Positions 9,343 through 17,826 of a stretch of 31,763 nucleotides of DNA are shown here, piece after piece (positions within the stretch are counted from its first letter, which is position 1; the number at the start of each line of letters is the position of its first letter). The DNA is from an uncultured Eubacteriales bacterium. Its GTDB lineage: Bacteria > Bacillota > Clostridia > Oscillospirales > Ruminococcaceae. The stretch is taken from the NCBI GenBank assembly GCA_902493155.1, contig CABUOE010000003.1, forward strand, positions 1 through 31,763. The letters run 5' to 3'. The notes beneath the pieces were generated by a model. The model saw only the letters and a list, made by a program, of their open reading frames with translations. It had not been told where the DNA came from and ran no database searches. The position numbers were made by a program, and so were the translations under genes.

Positions 9343-12300
9343 CTATTTGACCCACTCACCATTGGCGTTGACACGATAGCTGCCAATAGTGGTGTTCTGA
9401 GCCATCTTGCCACTGGCATTGAAGTAGTAGCATTTGTTTCCTACCCAGTTCCAGCCGGTTGCCATAGCTCCGTCGCCCTTCAGATAGTACCAGGTGTTGC
9501 CCTGCAGCAGCCATCCGGTCATCATCGAGCCATTTCCTCTGAAGTAGTACCAAGTGTTGTTTACTTTGACCCAGCTTGTGTTGGCCATGCCGCCCCAGTT
9601 GTAGAGGTAGTACCAAACGCCGTTGTCAAAGAGCCAGCCAGTCTTCATAGCGCCACCTGCGTTCAGATAGTACCAGGTATTGCCGAGCTTGAGCCAGCCG
9701 GTAGCCAGCGAACCGTCGGATTTCAGATAGTACCAAGTGGAACCGTCCTGGAACCAACCGGTTACCATTGCTCCGTTGGATTTCAGATAATACCATTTAC
9801 CGTCTACTTTCTGCCAGCCGGTTAAGTAATCGCCGTCAGTGCCTTTGAGCTTCCAAACGCCATCAACCTGTTCCCAGGTGGGATCGGTGAGAGTGGGCTC
9901 ATCAGGAGTAGAAGGTTTAGTGGTAGAACCGCCGCCTCCCCAGCTTCCACCGCCGGAAGAACCGCCGTAGTACTTAAAGGATGCGACCAAAACCACATCT
10001 TCTGCAGGCATTACAAAGGAGTAAATACCGTTGTATGCGACCAGTTCTTCGTCGTTGCAGTAGAGAGAGCCAAGGTAGTAATTGGTATCTGCAGCAACAC
10101 TTACACGAATGGTTTCGCCAGCTTTAGCAGAGGTCTTCTCGGGAACGATTACGCCGCCAGTTGTTTTAGATACGGTGATCTTGTAAGAAGATTCGACCTG
10201 ATTTTCCTTAAAGGCCGCCGCAATTTCAACGTCTTTTGCAGGCATTGTGAAGGAATATACTCCTCCGGTGGGGGTAATAGCAGTACCGTTGACTTTTACG
10301 CTGTCGATGGAGTATCCGTCGGCAGGTTTGACGGTCAGGGTGACGGTATCGCCTTCAGCAGCCGTCTGCTTGTCAGCGGTGACGGTGCCGTTTTCGGTTG
10401 CCAAAACAGTGACTTTGTAAGTAACTGCGGGAATATCCTCGTAAACGGCTGTTGCTGTTACATCGCCTGCGGGCATGGTGAATTTTGCGGTAGAATCATT
10501 TTTGGTTGTGCCGTCTGCAAAGGTAACAGAGGGATTTACCTGCCACTCTTTGAACTGCTTGCCGGATTCGGGTGCATTGGCAGTTAGAGTAACGGTGGCG
10601 CCAGCAGTCGCTTTGTTGGGATTGGCGGTACCGTTTGTCACGGTGACATTATAGGTAACAACGATAATGTCTTCCTCAAATTCAGCTGTCACGGTGACAT
10701 TTTTGGCCGGCATAGTAAAGCTGTATACGCCGTCAACCGGTGTAATAACAGTTCCGTTTACTTTGACGCTCTTCACTTTATAGCCGCTGTCGGGAGTGAC
10801 AGTCAGAGTGATGACTTCATCTTTGTTCGCAGTCTGCTTACTAGCAGTTACTGTACCATTTTCTGTGGAGGCAACGGTTACGTCATATGCGCCCTTCATG
10901 TTGTACACTTCAATTTCAGAGACGCCGCCGCTGTAATAAGTGTGGTACAGGTCGCTGTAGAAACGCTGAAGCTGCTCATATTTGACGTATCTTGCCTTTG
11001 TGGTATCAAAGTCGATGACGTAAGGATCCAGATATTTTTCACCGGCGTTTCCGTCAACGAGTTTGTAGAAAATTTCATGCCAGTCATCGTCGTTTCCGGT
11101 TTCGGAAATGGAAATCTTGTACTCTTTGGCCTGCTCACCGCAGTACAGCACTACTCTGTTGATGTCCTGAACTTTGCCCAGGTCAATCTTGAGCCACTGG
11201 TAGTCTTCTTCCTTGCTGAAGGATGCACGGCTTTCCAGAGCGGTATTGCCGTCTACTGCCATATCGGGGCCGAAGGTGTAGTCAACCTCACGGGTAGACA
11301 TGGTAGCAGTACAGTTGAGGGCCAGGTTGGGATTGCGCTGAGCTTCCTCGCTTCTTGTGGGATCTACGACGCTCAGGTTATCGAGAATACCGTCCATCTT
11401 GTCGCCGATCTTGGCGGTGGGCAAAATAGCGGTGGAGCTGAATTCAGTCGGTTTCATGCTGATGTTTCCGACGATGGAATTCTGCATCTCAGCTTTGTAC
11501 TCCTGACCATTTACAGTCAGAGTAGTGAATTGTTTACCGCAGCTGATCTTCACATGGACCCATTCGCCCACAGGGAGTTCATAACCAAAGGAGTAGGCGT
11601 AACCGTCAGGTTTAAATACAGCCTGGGATTTGCCGTGGGAGGTTCCCATGACGTAACCGTCACGTTTAAAGCCCATTTTTCCGGAGCCGTCCATATTCAG
11701 ATAGAAGGTGGCATCTCTGCCGCTGAAGAGGGTGGCGTCTTTAGAGGGAGCGCTATTGAGTTTGATATCAAATTCAACAGTATAGGGGAAGCCTATGCCG
11801 TCCATGGGTAAGGACAGGTATCCGTTACCGCTCAGGGAAACGCCTTTGCCGTCTTTGCCGTCGACGATGGAGCCGTTTGTCAAAGTGGCGTCATATGCGT
11901 TGCCGGAGTTGTCGTTTACAGTAGTGCCGTTTACCGACTCAAAGTCGTAATCGACCAAAGTACCGGTTTCGCTTTCAATATAACGGTTGGGATTTACGCC
12001 GGGAACAGTGTTCCAGAATTTGGCGACTCTGTCCAGGAATCCTCTGGCGTTCTGGCCCTCGGTGGGTTCACCCTGCCAGTTTTTTTCGGAAAGAAGGACA
12101 ACGCCGTATTTTATACGCTGGAAGACGTCATGATAAGACAATCCGCCGCCAGAGGTGTGTTTGTCGTTCCAGACAGCAAATTCTGCACCCAAGGTCTGAG
12201 GATGACCGAGGGGCATCCGGATGGAGCCGTTCAGGGTCAGCCAGTTGACGTTCCACTGGTTGTAAAGCTTTGTCAAGTCGAGATAATCGACGAAAGCGCT

Positions 12301-14109
12301 GCCGCCGGGAACCATGTAAAGGAGTTCGTTTACAGTGGCTACAACGTCGTAGTTTGCGTCATAAAGGGTCTGGTAGTTGACGTTGTATTTGGGATCGTCA
12401 TGAGCCCAGAAGTTTGTCTGAATACCGGTAGTGGTGGTAACGCCGTTAGGCAAACCGGAGTTACCCCACAGACCGCCCCAGAATCTGGGAGTGTAACCCA
12501 AGCTCTTGACATGCTCTGCGATGTCATAGGTGTAATCACGGATAGCCTGGCTGTTGTTGTCGTTGTAGGCGTACTCGTCGGTACCGATATGGACTACTTT
12601 GTTTTCTTTGATGATAACGGGATCGTCTCCGCCCAGCATTTCATCAAAGAGGCTCTTGACGATGTTGACAGATGCTTCGTCTCCGATGTTGATGTGGGAG
12701 GGATCGAGCATCGAGATACCGGGAATATTGCCAAAGCTGTTGGCGTGACCGGGGGTCTCAAATTCGGTGACGACGTGGATACCATATTTGAGAGCTTCTC
12801 TCTGATATTCACGGTATTCTTCTTTGGAGTAAGAACCGTCGGTGGCAGTAAGACCTTCCAGATCACTTTCGATACGGAAAGCCTGGTAGTTGTTTTCGCC
12901 GCGGTCGTTGATGTGTAGGTGAATTTCGTTGAGCTTAAACCAGGAGAAGTACCGGGTGATTTCTTTCAGGTAATCCATGGGGACAAAGGCACGGGCCACG
13001 TCCACCATACCGCTGCGGACTTCGTACATAGGATAGTCGCGGGCGATACCCTGAGGGATGTTCAGATGATCTTCGTCGTCATAAAGGATCTGAGTCGCAG
13101 TAATGCCGCCGTACAGCAGCCCGGTGTAACCGGGGGCGGTAATGACGACTTTGTCGGTGACGTTCATGTAGTAACCTTCCTCGCCCATTTCGGGAATGGA
13201 GGAATCCAGTTTCAGGTAAACGTCGCCTGCAGCGGCCTCGCCTTTTTTCACTGCGATGTCTCTGCCAAGCATGTCCTTGAAGAAATCTTTTACATCGTTG
13301 GCGATTTCTTCAGTTCTTGCATCGGCAGAAGAATCAATGACGATGGCGGAAGTATCGGTCAGAGTAAACTCACCTTTTCCGCCTTTCCATTCGCGGAGAG
13401 CCGGCAGGGTGTCAGGCTTTTCGTTGTCGCCGTTTTCTACCGTATATTTTCCGGGAATGGTAATCTGGACGTTGTAGTCGCCTTTTTCGAAATTGGTGGG
13501 ATCCTCTTTCAATACAGCTTTATACATCAGGTTGACAGTTGTATCGAAGAGAGGGGTGTGGATCTTTCCATCCAAATCGACAACCGTTTTGTTGTCCGAT
13601 CCAAACAGTTCAATATCATAGAACTCAGAGGGGGATTTGGGCAAAACGACATGTGTGCCGTCCTCAGAAATGGTGGGAGGGGTCTCTCTCAGCATTTCCA
13701 GCGGAGGCTGTTTCAAGGTGAGAGCAGCATCGGCATCTTGACCGGTAGTGTGGTCGTAGATCTGAACTTCGTCTACGCAGATCCAAGCTTCGTTGTGATA
13801 GAATTCAAACATCACATACTGGGCTTCGATGGGTTCGCCGTCGGGGGCGACCAAAACCACTTCTTTACCCTGCTCTTTGGAGTCTTTCCATTTGTAGTTT
13901 CCAACCATTTTCCACTCTTTGTCTTCGCCGGGATCGTTGGAAACTTTAATGGTGATTTTAGAAGGAGCGTAAATAGCGGGATCACCACTGGTGATAATGC
14001 CGATATTGGCCTGCTCAAAGGTTTTTACCTCGCCCAGGTCGAAGATAAATTCGCCGGGGATAGAGTGAGCGGCATCGCGCGCGGCAAACATCAGGATACC
14101 GTTGCTCAA
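9343..14109 (-). CDS. GH20 beta-N-acetylhexosaminidase, C-terminal part of a frameshifted gene
   Basis: Secreted exo-acting hexosaminidase on GlcNAc/GalNAc-containing glycans. In this 1588-residue frame: end of a discoidin-like module (to about 125), a GH20b-like domain (about 235-355), and the GH20 catalytic barrel (about 360-690) with MVDVARAF, ETPGHANSF and the catalytic Asp-Glu pair of HIGTDEY at D511-E512. Then come a LamG-like module (about 715-905), an F5/8C module (about 925-1065), four InlB-like repeats ending in FTMPAKDV-type strands (about 1070-1365), a Gly/Ser linker, and seven wall-binding repeats of about 20 residues (GW...WYYL...G.M.TGW). The first available start here is a TTG inside a domain with no signal peptide. 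The frame is open back to 14211, so this is really the continuation of the ORF at 14136-16487. Lacto-N-biosidase is another activity in GH20. Confidence 0.88.
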   Translation of the reverse strand: MSNGILMFAARDAAHSIPGEFIFDLGEVKTFEQANIGIITSGDPAIYAPSKITIKVSNDPGEDKEWKMVGNYKWKDSKEQGKEVVLVAPDGEPIEAQYVMFEFYHNEAWICVDEVQIYDHTTGQDADAALTLKQPPLEMLRETPPTISEDGTHVVLPKSPSEFYDIELFGSDNKTVVDLDGKIHTPLFDTTVNLMYKAVLKEDPTNFEKGDYNVQITIPGKYTVENGDNEKPDTLPALREWKGGKGEFTLTDTSAIVIDSSADARTEEIANDVKDFFKDMLGRDIAVKKGEAAAGDVYLKLDSSIPEMGEEGYYMNVTDKVVITAPGYTGLLYGGITATQILYDDEDHLNIPQGIARDYPMYEVRSGMVDVARAFVPMDYLKEITRYFSWFKLNEIHLHINDRGENNYQAFRIESDLEGLTATDGSYSKEEYREYQREALKYGIHVVTEFETPGHANSFGNIPGISMLDPSHINIGDEASVNIVKSLFDEMLGGDDPVIIKENKVVHIGTDEYAYNDNNSQAIRDYTYDIAEHVKSLGYTPRFWGGLWGNSGLPNGVTTTTGIQTNFWAHDDPKYNVNYQTLYDANYDVVATVNELLYMVPGGSAFVDYLDLTKLYNQWNVNWLTLNGSIRMPLGHPQTLGAEFAVWNDKHTSGGGLSYHDVFQRIKYGVVLLSEKNWQGEPTEGQNARGFLDRVAKFWNTVPGVNPNRYIESETGTLVDYDFESVNGTTVNDNSGNAYDATLTNGSIVDGKDGKGVSLSGNGYLSLPMDGIGFPYTVEFDIKLNSAPSKDATLFSGRDATFYLNMDGSGKMGFKRDGYVMGTSHGKSQAVFKPDGYAYSFGYELPVGEWVHVKISCGKQFTTLTVNGQEYKAEMQNSIVGNISMKPTEFSSTAILPTAKIGDKMDGILDNLSVVDPTRSEEAQRNPNLALNCTATMSTREVDYTFGPDMAVDGNTALESRASFSKEEDYQWLKIDLGKVQDINRVVLYCGEQAKEYKISISETGNDDDWHEIFYKLVDGNAGEKYLDPYVIDFDTTKARYVKYEQLQRFYSDLYHTYYSGGVSEIEVYNMKGAYDVTVASTENGTVTASKQTANKDEVITLTVTPDSGYKVKSVKVNGTVITPVDGVYSFTMPAKNVTVTAEFEEDIIVVTYNVTVTNGTANPNKATAGATVTLTANAPESGKQFKEWQVNPSVTFADGTTKNDSTAKFTMPAGDVTATAVYEDIPAVTYKVTVLATENGTVTADKQTAAEGDTVTLTVKPADGYSIDSVKVNGTAITPTGGVYSFTMPAKDVEIAAAFKENQVESSYKITVSKTTGGVIVPEKTSAKAGETIRVSVAADTNYYLGSLYCNDEELVAYNGIYSFVMPAEDVVLVASFKYYGGSSGGGSWGGGGSTTKPSTPDEPTLTDPTWEQVDGVWKLKGTDGDYLTGWQKVDGKWYYLKSNGAMVTGWFQDGSTWYYLKSDGSLATGWLKLGNTWYYLNAGGAMKTGWLFDNGVWYYLYNWGGMANTSWVKVNNTWYYFRGNGSMMTGWLLQGNTWYYLKGDGAMATGWNWVGNKCYYFNASGKMAQNTTIGSYRVNANGEWVK

Positions 14110-14135
14110 CCAGTCGCTGCCTCTCAGGCCGTCGG

Positions 14136-16487
14136 TTAGGAATTTTTTATTGGGATCCAGATGAGAAGGATGATAATCTCCTTCTTTCGGATCAGCGTTA
14201 GCATTTCCATTTTTAAAGTTGTCGAATAAGGAATGCCTTGCAGAATGTTTTTGCAGTTACCGGCCTCGGGGTTCAGGTTGGGCATATTGGAAGTAGCTTT
14301 TTCCAGAACTTCGATTTCGTCGATAAAGAGCCAGCATCCAGAGTCTTTACCAGCGGTAAAGGAGAGGCGGATGTCGGTACAGGTGATCGAGCCGTTGTCC
14401 GGTACGCGATAGATAAGCTGCGCCATGCTTGAGCCGGCTGCTGTGACGTCTCTGTCAAAGAGATTTGTCCATTCGCCGTCTCCGTTTTTGTACTCGATCA
14501 AAAGATGTCTGGGGAGTAAAATGCCGTTATAAGCATCTAAAAAGCTTGAGAAGGAAATCTGCTGGAAGGATTTTGCCTCTTCCATATTGAATTCCAGAAT
14601 AATACGCTTTTCATTGGGATCGTCGTGTTCCACATCGGGAGAGGGAACATGGAGGCCGACGCTGGCGGAATTGGACCAGCTGGAACCTTTTGCAGCCTTG
14701 ACGCCGTCAGTCAGCCGGTTACGGCCAACGTCGGCATAGGAGGGATGATAATCACCTTGCGCCGGGCTGGCGTTGGCGTTTCCATCTTTCAGGTTAGTTT
14801 TGTACTTGACGCCGCCGATAATATTGTTGGGGTCCACTGTAGGAGGCAGCGGCTCCACTTTCTTTTCGTATACGGCGATTTCGTCCAGATATACCGTTGT
14901 ATCCTGATCGGCAGTGAGAGTCAGACGGACCTTCTTGGTGTTGGCCGCGTTGCCGCCTGCAATCAGGGCGTCGACAGTGTAGTCACTGCCGTCTGCGACG
15001 ACGTTGCCTTCTTTAATGACAGACCAGTTGCTGTCGGGGAGCTGGTAATCCACTTTGTAGGAGGGCTGTACGCCGTCGCTCCAGCCGTGGAAGGACATGC
15101 CCCGGAATTTTTGGTCTGCGGCAAACTCGAAGATCAGTTCCTGTGGCTGGCCTGCGGTCAGCTGGATACCAGCGATACTGGAGGTATCTTCTTTGGAGGA
15201 AGCGAGCTTGCCATTGGTGAGCTTGGAGGGGTTGGAATCGCTGTAGCCGTTTGCAAACTGAATTGCAGGAGCGGCTGTATAGCCCATACCAGAGGAAATA
15301 ACGGCTACGTCGTCAGCAGGCAATTCCATGGCGGGTTTATCGTCCGGAGGCGTAGGATCCTCGCCATTTCCGATTCCCAGAATTTCGATTTCGTCAAAGT
15401 ACAGTCCAACGCTCCAAGGACGGGTCACCAGACGGACTTTCTGCGCCTTAACGGTGCCGTTATCGGGAAGAGCAGCTTTATAAGTGTCACCACCGAAAGT
15501 GCTGATGCCCGTTGGATAACTGATGGATTCCGGAGAAGCAACCAACTGCTTCCATTCGGCCCCATCAAAGTATTCCAAGCGGAAATTCTTAGGAGTGTAG
15601 ATATACGCATCGGTATAGTAAAAACCGCTCAACTGAACACCGTTAATGTCATATTCTGCGCCCAGATCAAACTCGATGATAGTGTCTACTGCGCTGTCCT
15701 GAATATTAACATGGGCATAAGAAAGGTCATTATAGTCGCCGTTTCCATAGATACCATCGGTATACTCGGTACCTGTGGTCGGGTGATCTGCATCCCAATC
15801 TTTATGAGGGGTGGTAATCGTATAAGGCTTGTTCAAGGCAACGTTTACGAAATCAACAGAGGGTTCGGATGAACCGGTTGCGGGGGACAAAATTTCAATT
15901 TCATCCAAAAATGCAACACCAGAGTAAGGGTCGAATGACAGGGACAGACGGATATTCTGTGTAGTGACAAATCCGTTATCCGGCATTTCGTATCCATACT
16001 GGTAGGCGACCTCGTACCCTTCGGGGGAAGCGCGGCCAACGTCGCCTTCATAGAAGAGCTGCCAGTCTCCATTGTCGTCAGTATATTCCACTTTGAAGTG
16101 GTTGGGGTTGCGGACACCGCTTTCGTTTCCGTCCCAACCGGAAAAGTTTACTTCGTTTACCTCTTTCTTTGAGCCTAAGTCAAAGGTGAATGTAACAGGT
16201 TCATCTGATGCTCTCCTTTTAAAACCTGCACATTCTCCCGCCCAAATACTGCTTGCTTTTTTGCCGTCAGTCATTTTGACATGGTCGTAGTCAGAGTAAG
16301 TATCACTGTTGAAATCTTCTCTCAACCAGTTGGTTTCGTAAGTCAGACCACTTGCCAAATTGACCTTATTCGCGGATCCTGAACTGCGTGTCTGTGCTTG
16401 TACGGGAATACTGCTCAAAATGCAGGTCACCGCAAGCATTGCACACAGGCAGGAAGCCAAGCGTTTTTTGAGTCGTTTGTGCAACAT
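14136..16487 (-). CDS. Secreted multi-discoidin protein, N-terminal part of the GH20 enzyme (frameshifted)
   Basis: Begins with a clear signal peptide (basic MLHKRLKKRL, hydrophobic core, likely cut after VQA at residue 31). Then come four discoidin/CBM32-like modules at about residues 40-200, 212-375, 395-545 and 555-745, each built on a conserved LTDG/L-x-N-G start and ending in F-x-DEIE-x-L. A fifth module begins at about 748 but breaks off after TTLK. The last 24 or so residues (from MEMLTLIRK) are out of frame, while the correct continuation (NGNANADPKEGDYHPS) is in the frame of the downstream ORF. Module 4 has the parallel NLKDGNANASPAQGDYHPS, which fixes the shift at one base. The joined protein would be about 2381 residues. 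The AAAAGGAGAT ribosome site lies about nine bases before the ATG. Confidence 0.88.
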   Translation of the reverse strand: MLHKRLKKRLASCLCAMLAVTCILSSIPVQAQTRSSGSANKVNLASGLTYETNWLREDFNSDTYSDYDHVKMTDGKKASSIWAGECAGFKRRASDEPVTFTFDLGSKKEVNEVNFSGWDGNESGVRNPNHFKVEYTDDNGDWQLFYEGDVGRASPEGYEVAYQYGYEMPDNGFVTTQNIRLSLSFDPYSGVAFLDEIEILSPATGSSEPSVDFVNVALNKPYTITTPHKDWDADHPTTGTEYTDGIYGNGDYNDLSYAHVNIQDSAVDTIIEFDLGAEYDINGVQLSGFYYTDAYIYTPKNFRLEYFDGAEWKQLVASPESISYPTGISTFGGDTYKAALPDNGTVKAQKVRLVTRPWSVGLYFDEIEILGIGNGEDPTPPDDKPAMELPADDVAVISSGMGYTAAPAIQFANGYSDSNPSKLTNGKLASSKEDTSSIAGIQLTAGQPQELIFEFAADQKFRGMSFHGWSDGVQPSYKVDYQLPDSNWSVIKEGNVVADGSDYTVDALIAGGNAANTKKVRLTLTADQDTTVYLDEIAVYEKKVEPLPPTVDPNNIIGGVKYKTNLKDGNANASPAQGDYHPSYADVGRNRLTDGVKAAKGSSWSNSASVGLHVPSPDVEHDDPNEKRIILEFNMEEAKSFQQISFSSFLDAYNGILLPRHLLIEYKNGDGEWTNLFDRDVTAAGSSMAQLIYRVPDNGSITCTDIRLSFTAGKDSGCWLFIDEIEVLEKATSNMPNLNPEAGNCKNILQGIPYSTTLKMEMLTLIRKKEIIILLIWIPIKNS
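14208..14217 (-). other. Frame junction at a T TTA AAA slippery heptamer
   Basis: On the minus strand the upstream frame reads ACT TTA AAA ATG. The heptamer T TTA AAA (14217 to 14211) is in the exact phase for -1 slippage, and the next codon after a slip is AAT, the first codon of the downstream frame. The run has five A residues; six would give one uninterrupted gene. So this is either a one-base deletion (real or a sequencing error) or a recoding site. The nearest stem downstream (AGAAGGA 14185-14179 with 14170-14164) begins 25 bases away, too far for a standard stimulator. Confidence 0.8.
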
Positions 16488-16579
16488 CTCATCAATCTCC
16501 TTTTATACTATTTATGTAAGACTTTTAGAGGATCTCCTACCTTCCTCCAAAAATCCTTCATACAACAGAGCCTAAAATT

Positions 16580-16601
16580 TGCATCCTGGAAACACGATGC
16601 A
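16580..16601. repeat. Inverted repeat near the presumed GH20 start site
   Basis: TGCATC (16580-16585) and GATGCA (16596-16601) with a 10-base centre. It falls at and just after the expected start of transcription from the candidate promoter at 16605-16633, a place suited to a repressor. No second copy was seen near the ROK gene. Confidence 0.25.
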
Positions 16602-16604
16602 CTC

Positions 16605-16633
16605 AGAATAACACGAACAAAAATGCGAAACAA
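16605..16633 (-). promoter_or_regulatory. Candidate promoter of the GH20 gene
   Basis: Minus strand: TTGTTT (16628-16633), a 17-base spacer, and TATTCT (16605-16610), giving a leader of about 110 bases. The rest of the 16488-16917 interval between the two divergent genes is AT-rich. An open frame crossing it on the plus strand (16398-16793) has no ribosome site and starts inside the glycosidase signal-peptide region, so I do not count it as a gene. Confidence 0.4.
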
Positions 16634-16863
16634 CTGGGATATGTGTATAAATGTTGTTTATGTTGGTGAATATGTGGACAAAATCAGAATAGTTTTATCG
16701 CTAAAGCTAAAAATTTTATTACAGGTTAATATTTTTTATACACATAGGTCTTGTACTTCATATTTTAATGATAATAAAAAAATGACGCAATAGAATTTTT
16801 TTGACTTTATAGTCCTGTCCTGAACAAAAAATTGATTTATTGTTGCAACTTTTTATGTTTAGA

Positions 16864-16890
16864 TTGCTTTCGTTGGGAAAATACTATAAT
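16864..16890 (+). promoter_or_regulatory. Candidate promoter of the DUF421 gene
   Basis: TATAAT at 16885-16890 is exact; TTGCTT at 16864-16869 lies only 15 bases upstream, a short spacer, so the -35 assignment is doubtful. Confidence 0.5.
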
Positions 16891-16917
16891 TTGAGAACAT
16901 TATAAAGGAGAATGATT

Positions 16918-17655
16918 ATGTTAGACTGGTTTCGTTCCTTTGACTGGCTTCAATCAGGAGAAATTTTAATAAGGAGCCTTGCGTCGGTTACGACTTTATT
17001 TATCCTGACGAAAATTATGGGATTCAAGCAGATTTCCCAACTGACTTTTTTTGATTATATCATCGGAATTTCCATTGGTTCCATCGCAGGGGAAATGGCC
17101 TTTGCGGCCGATACCCCGGTCATAGACTGCATTTTTGCTATGGCCATTTATGGGCTGATTGCCGCCGGTATTTCATTTTGGACTTGCAAGTCCTATAAGG
17201 CGAGAAAGTTTTTTACGGGAACTCCTATTATATTAATGGACAAAGGCAAAATCTATCAGAAGAATATGCTGCGGGCCAAATATGATTTGGACGATTTAAC
17301 GGCAGAGTGCCGTCACAGCGGATATTTCGATCTTTCTGATGTTTACAGCGTAGTGATGGAAACCAGCGGCCACCTGAGTATTCTTCCCAAAGAAGGGAAA
17401 AGGCCAGTCAATATCGAAGACCTGAAAATTTCCCCCCAGCAGCAGGAGTTGGTCGCAAATGTAATTGTAGATGGAAATTTGATTCCCGCAAACCTAAAAC
17501 AGATGGGAAAAGACGAGTCCTGGCTCAAAAAAGAGATGGAAAAGCAAAATATGCACAATTATAGTGAGATATTATTAGGCACTTTAGATACGAACGACGT
17601 TTTTACTGCCTATCCCTACCATAAAGACGAGTTTAAAAGAACATTATTTGTTTAA
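16918..17655 (+). CDS. DUF421 (YetF-type) membrane protein
   Basis: 245 aa. Three N-terminal hydrophobic helices (about residues 18-35, 45-65 and 70-92) include the family segment KIMGFKQISQLTFFDYIIGISIGSIAGEMA. A soluble alpha/beta half follows with TPIILMDKGKIYQKNMLRAKYDLDDLTAECRHSGYFDLSDVYSVVMETSGHLSIL split over the usual positions. Family members are membrane proteins of unknown function, some linked to spores in Bacillus. The ATG at 16918 is preferred over the ATG at 16912, because AAAGGAG ends only one base before 16912 but seven bases before 16918. No clear terminator follows. Its tie to the neighbouring ROK gene or glycosidase is not evident. Confidence 0.88.
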   Translation: MLDWFRSFDWLQSGEILIRSLASVTTLFILTKIMGFKQISQLTFFDYIIGISIGSIAGEMAFAADTPVIDCIFAMAIYGLIAAGISFWTCKSYKARKFFTGTPIILMDKGKIYQKNMLRAKYDLDDLTAECRHSGYFDLSDVYSVVMETSGHLSILPKEGKRPVNIEDLKISPQQQELVANVIVDGNLIPANLKQMGKDESWLKKEMEKQNMHNYSEILLGTLDTNDVFTAYPYHKDEFKRTLFV

Positions 17656-17826
17656 AAAAAGTTATGATTTTTTAATATAATAATTTTCTTTTATTCATAA
17701 TTTAGCAAAGAAATCATCTATGGTTATTTGTTATAATAAAAATAGAAAAGTCCGAAAAAACTGGAAAATTATGTCTAAAATAACTTGTCGAAATGACAGG
17801 GAGACGGAAGGCTGAAGGGTGCAAAC

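Noticed and set aside
9343..9900. Tandem repeats at the 3' end of the GH20 gene as a CRISPR or DNA satellite
   Set aside because: The period of about 60-63 bases is that of the 20-residue wall-binding repeats; the DNA copies differ and stay in frame.
14164..14185. AGAAGGA/TCCTTCT stem as a stimulator of -1 frameshifting
   Set aside because: It begins 25 bases after the heptamer, much farther than the usual 5-9 bases, and is weak; the AAGGAG inside it lies downstream of the slip site, not upstream as in dnaX.
14100..14185. Re-initiation of the GH20 part at TTG 14109 using AAGGAG at 14182-14177 as ribosome site
   Set aside because: The distance to the TTG is far too long, and the product would lack a signal peptide and half a discoidin module.
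12919..15872. Long plus-strand frames (12919-14139 and 14625-15872) opposite the GH20 gene
   Set aside because: They are shadows of the codon use of the minus-strand glycosidase, whose domains and signal peptide are clear; no ribosome sites and no family resemblance.
16398..16793. 131-codon plus-strand frame crossing the GH20/DUF421 intergenic region
   Set aside because: It starts inside the antisense of the signal peptide, has no ribosome site, and the intergenic part reads as random AT-rich sequence.
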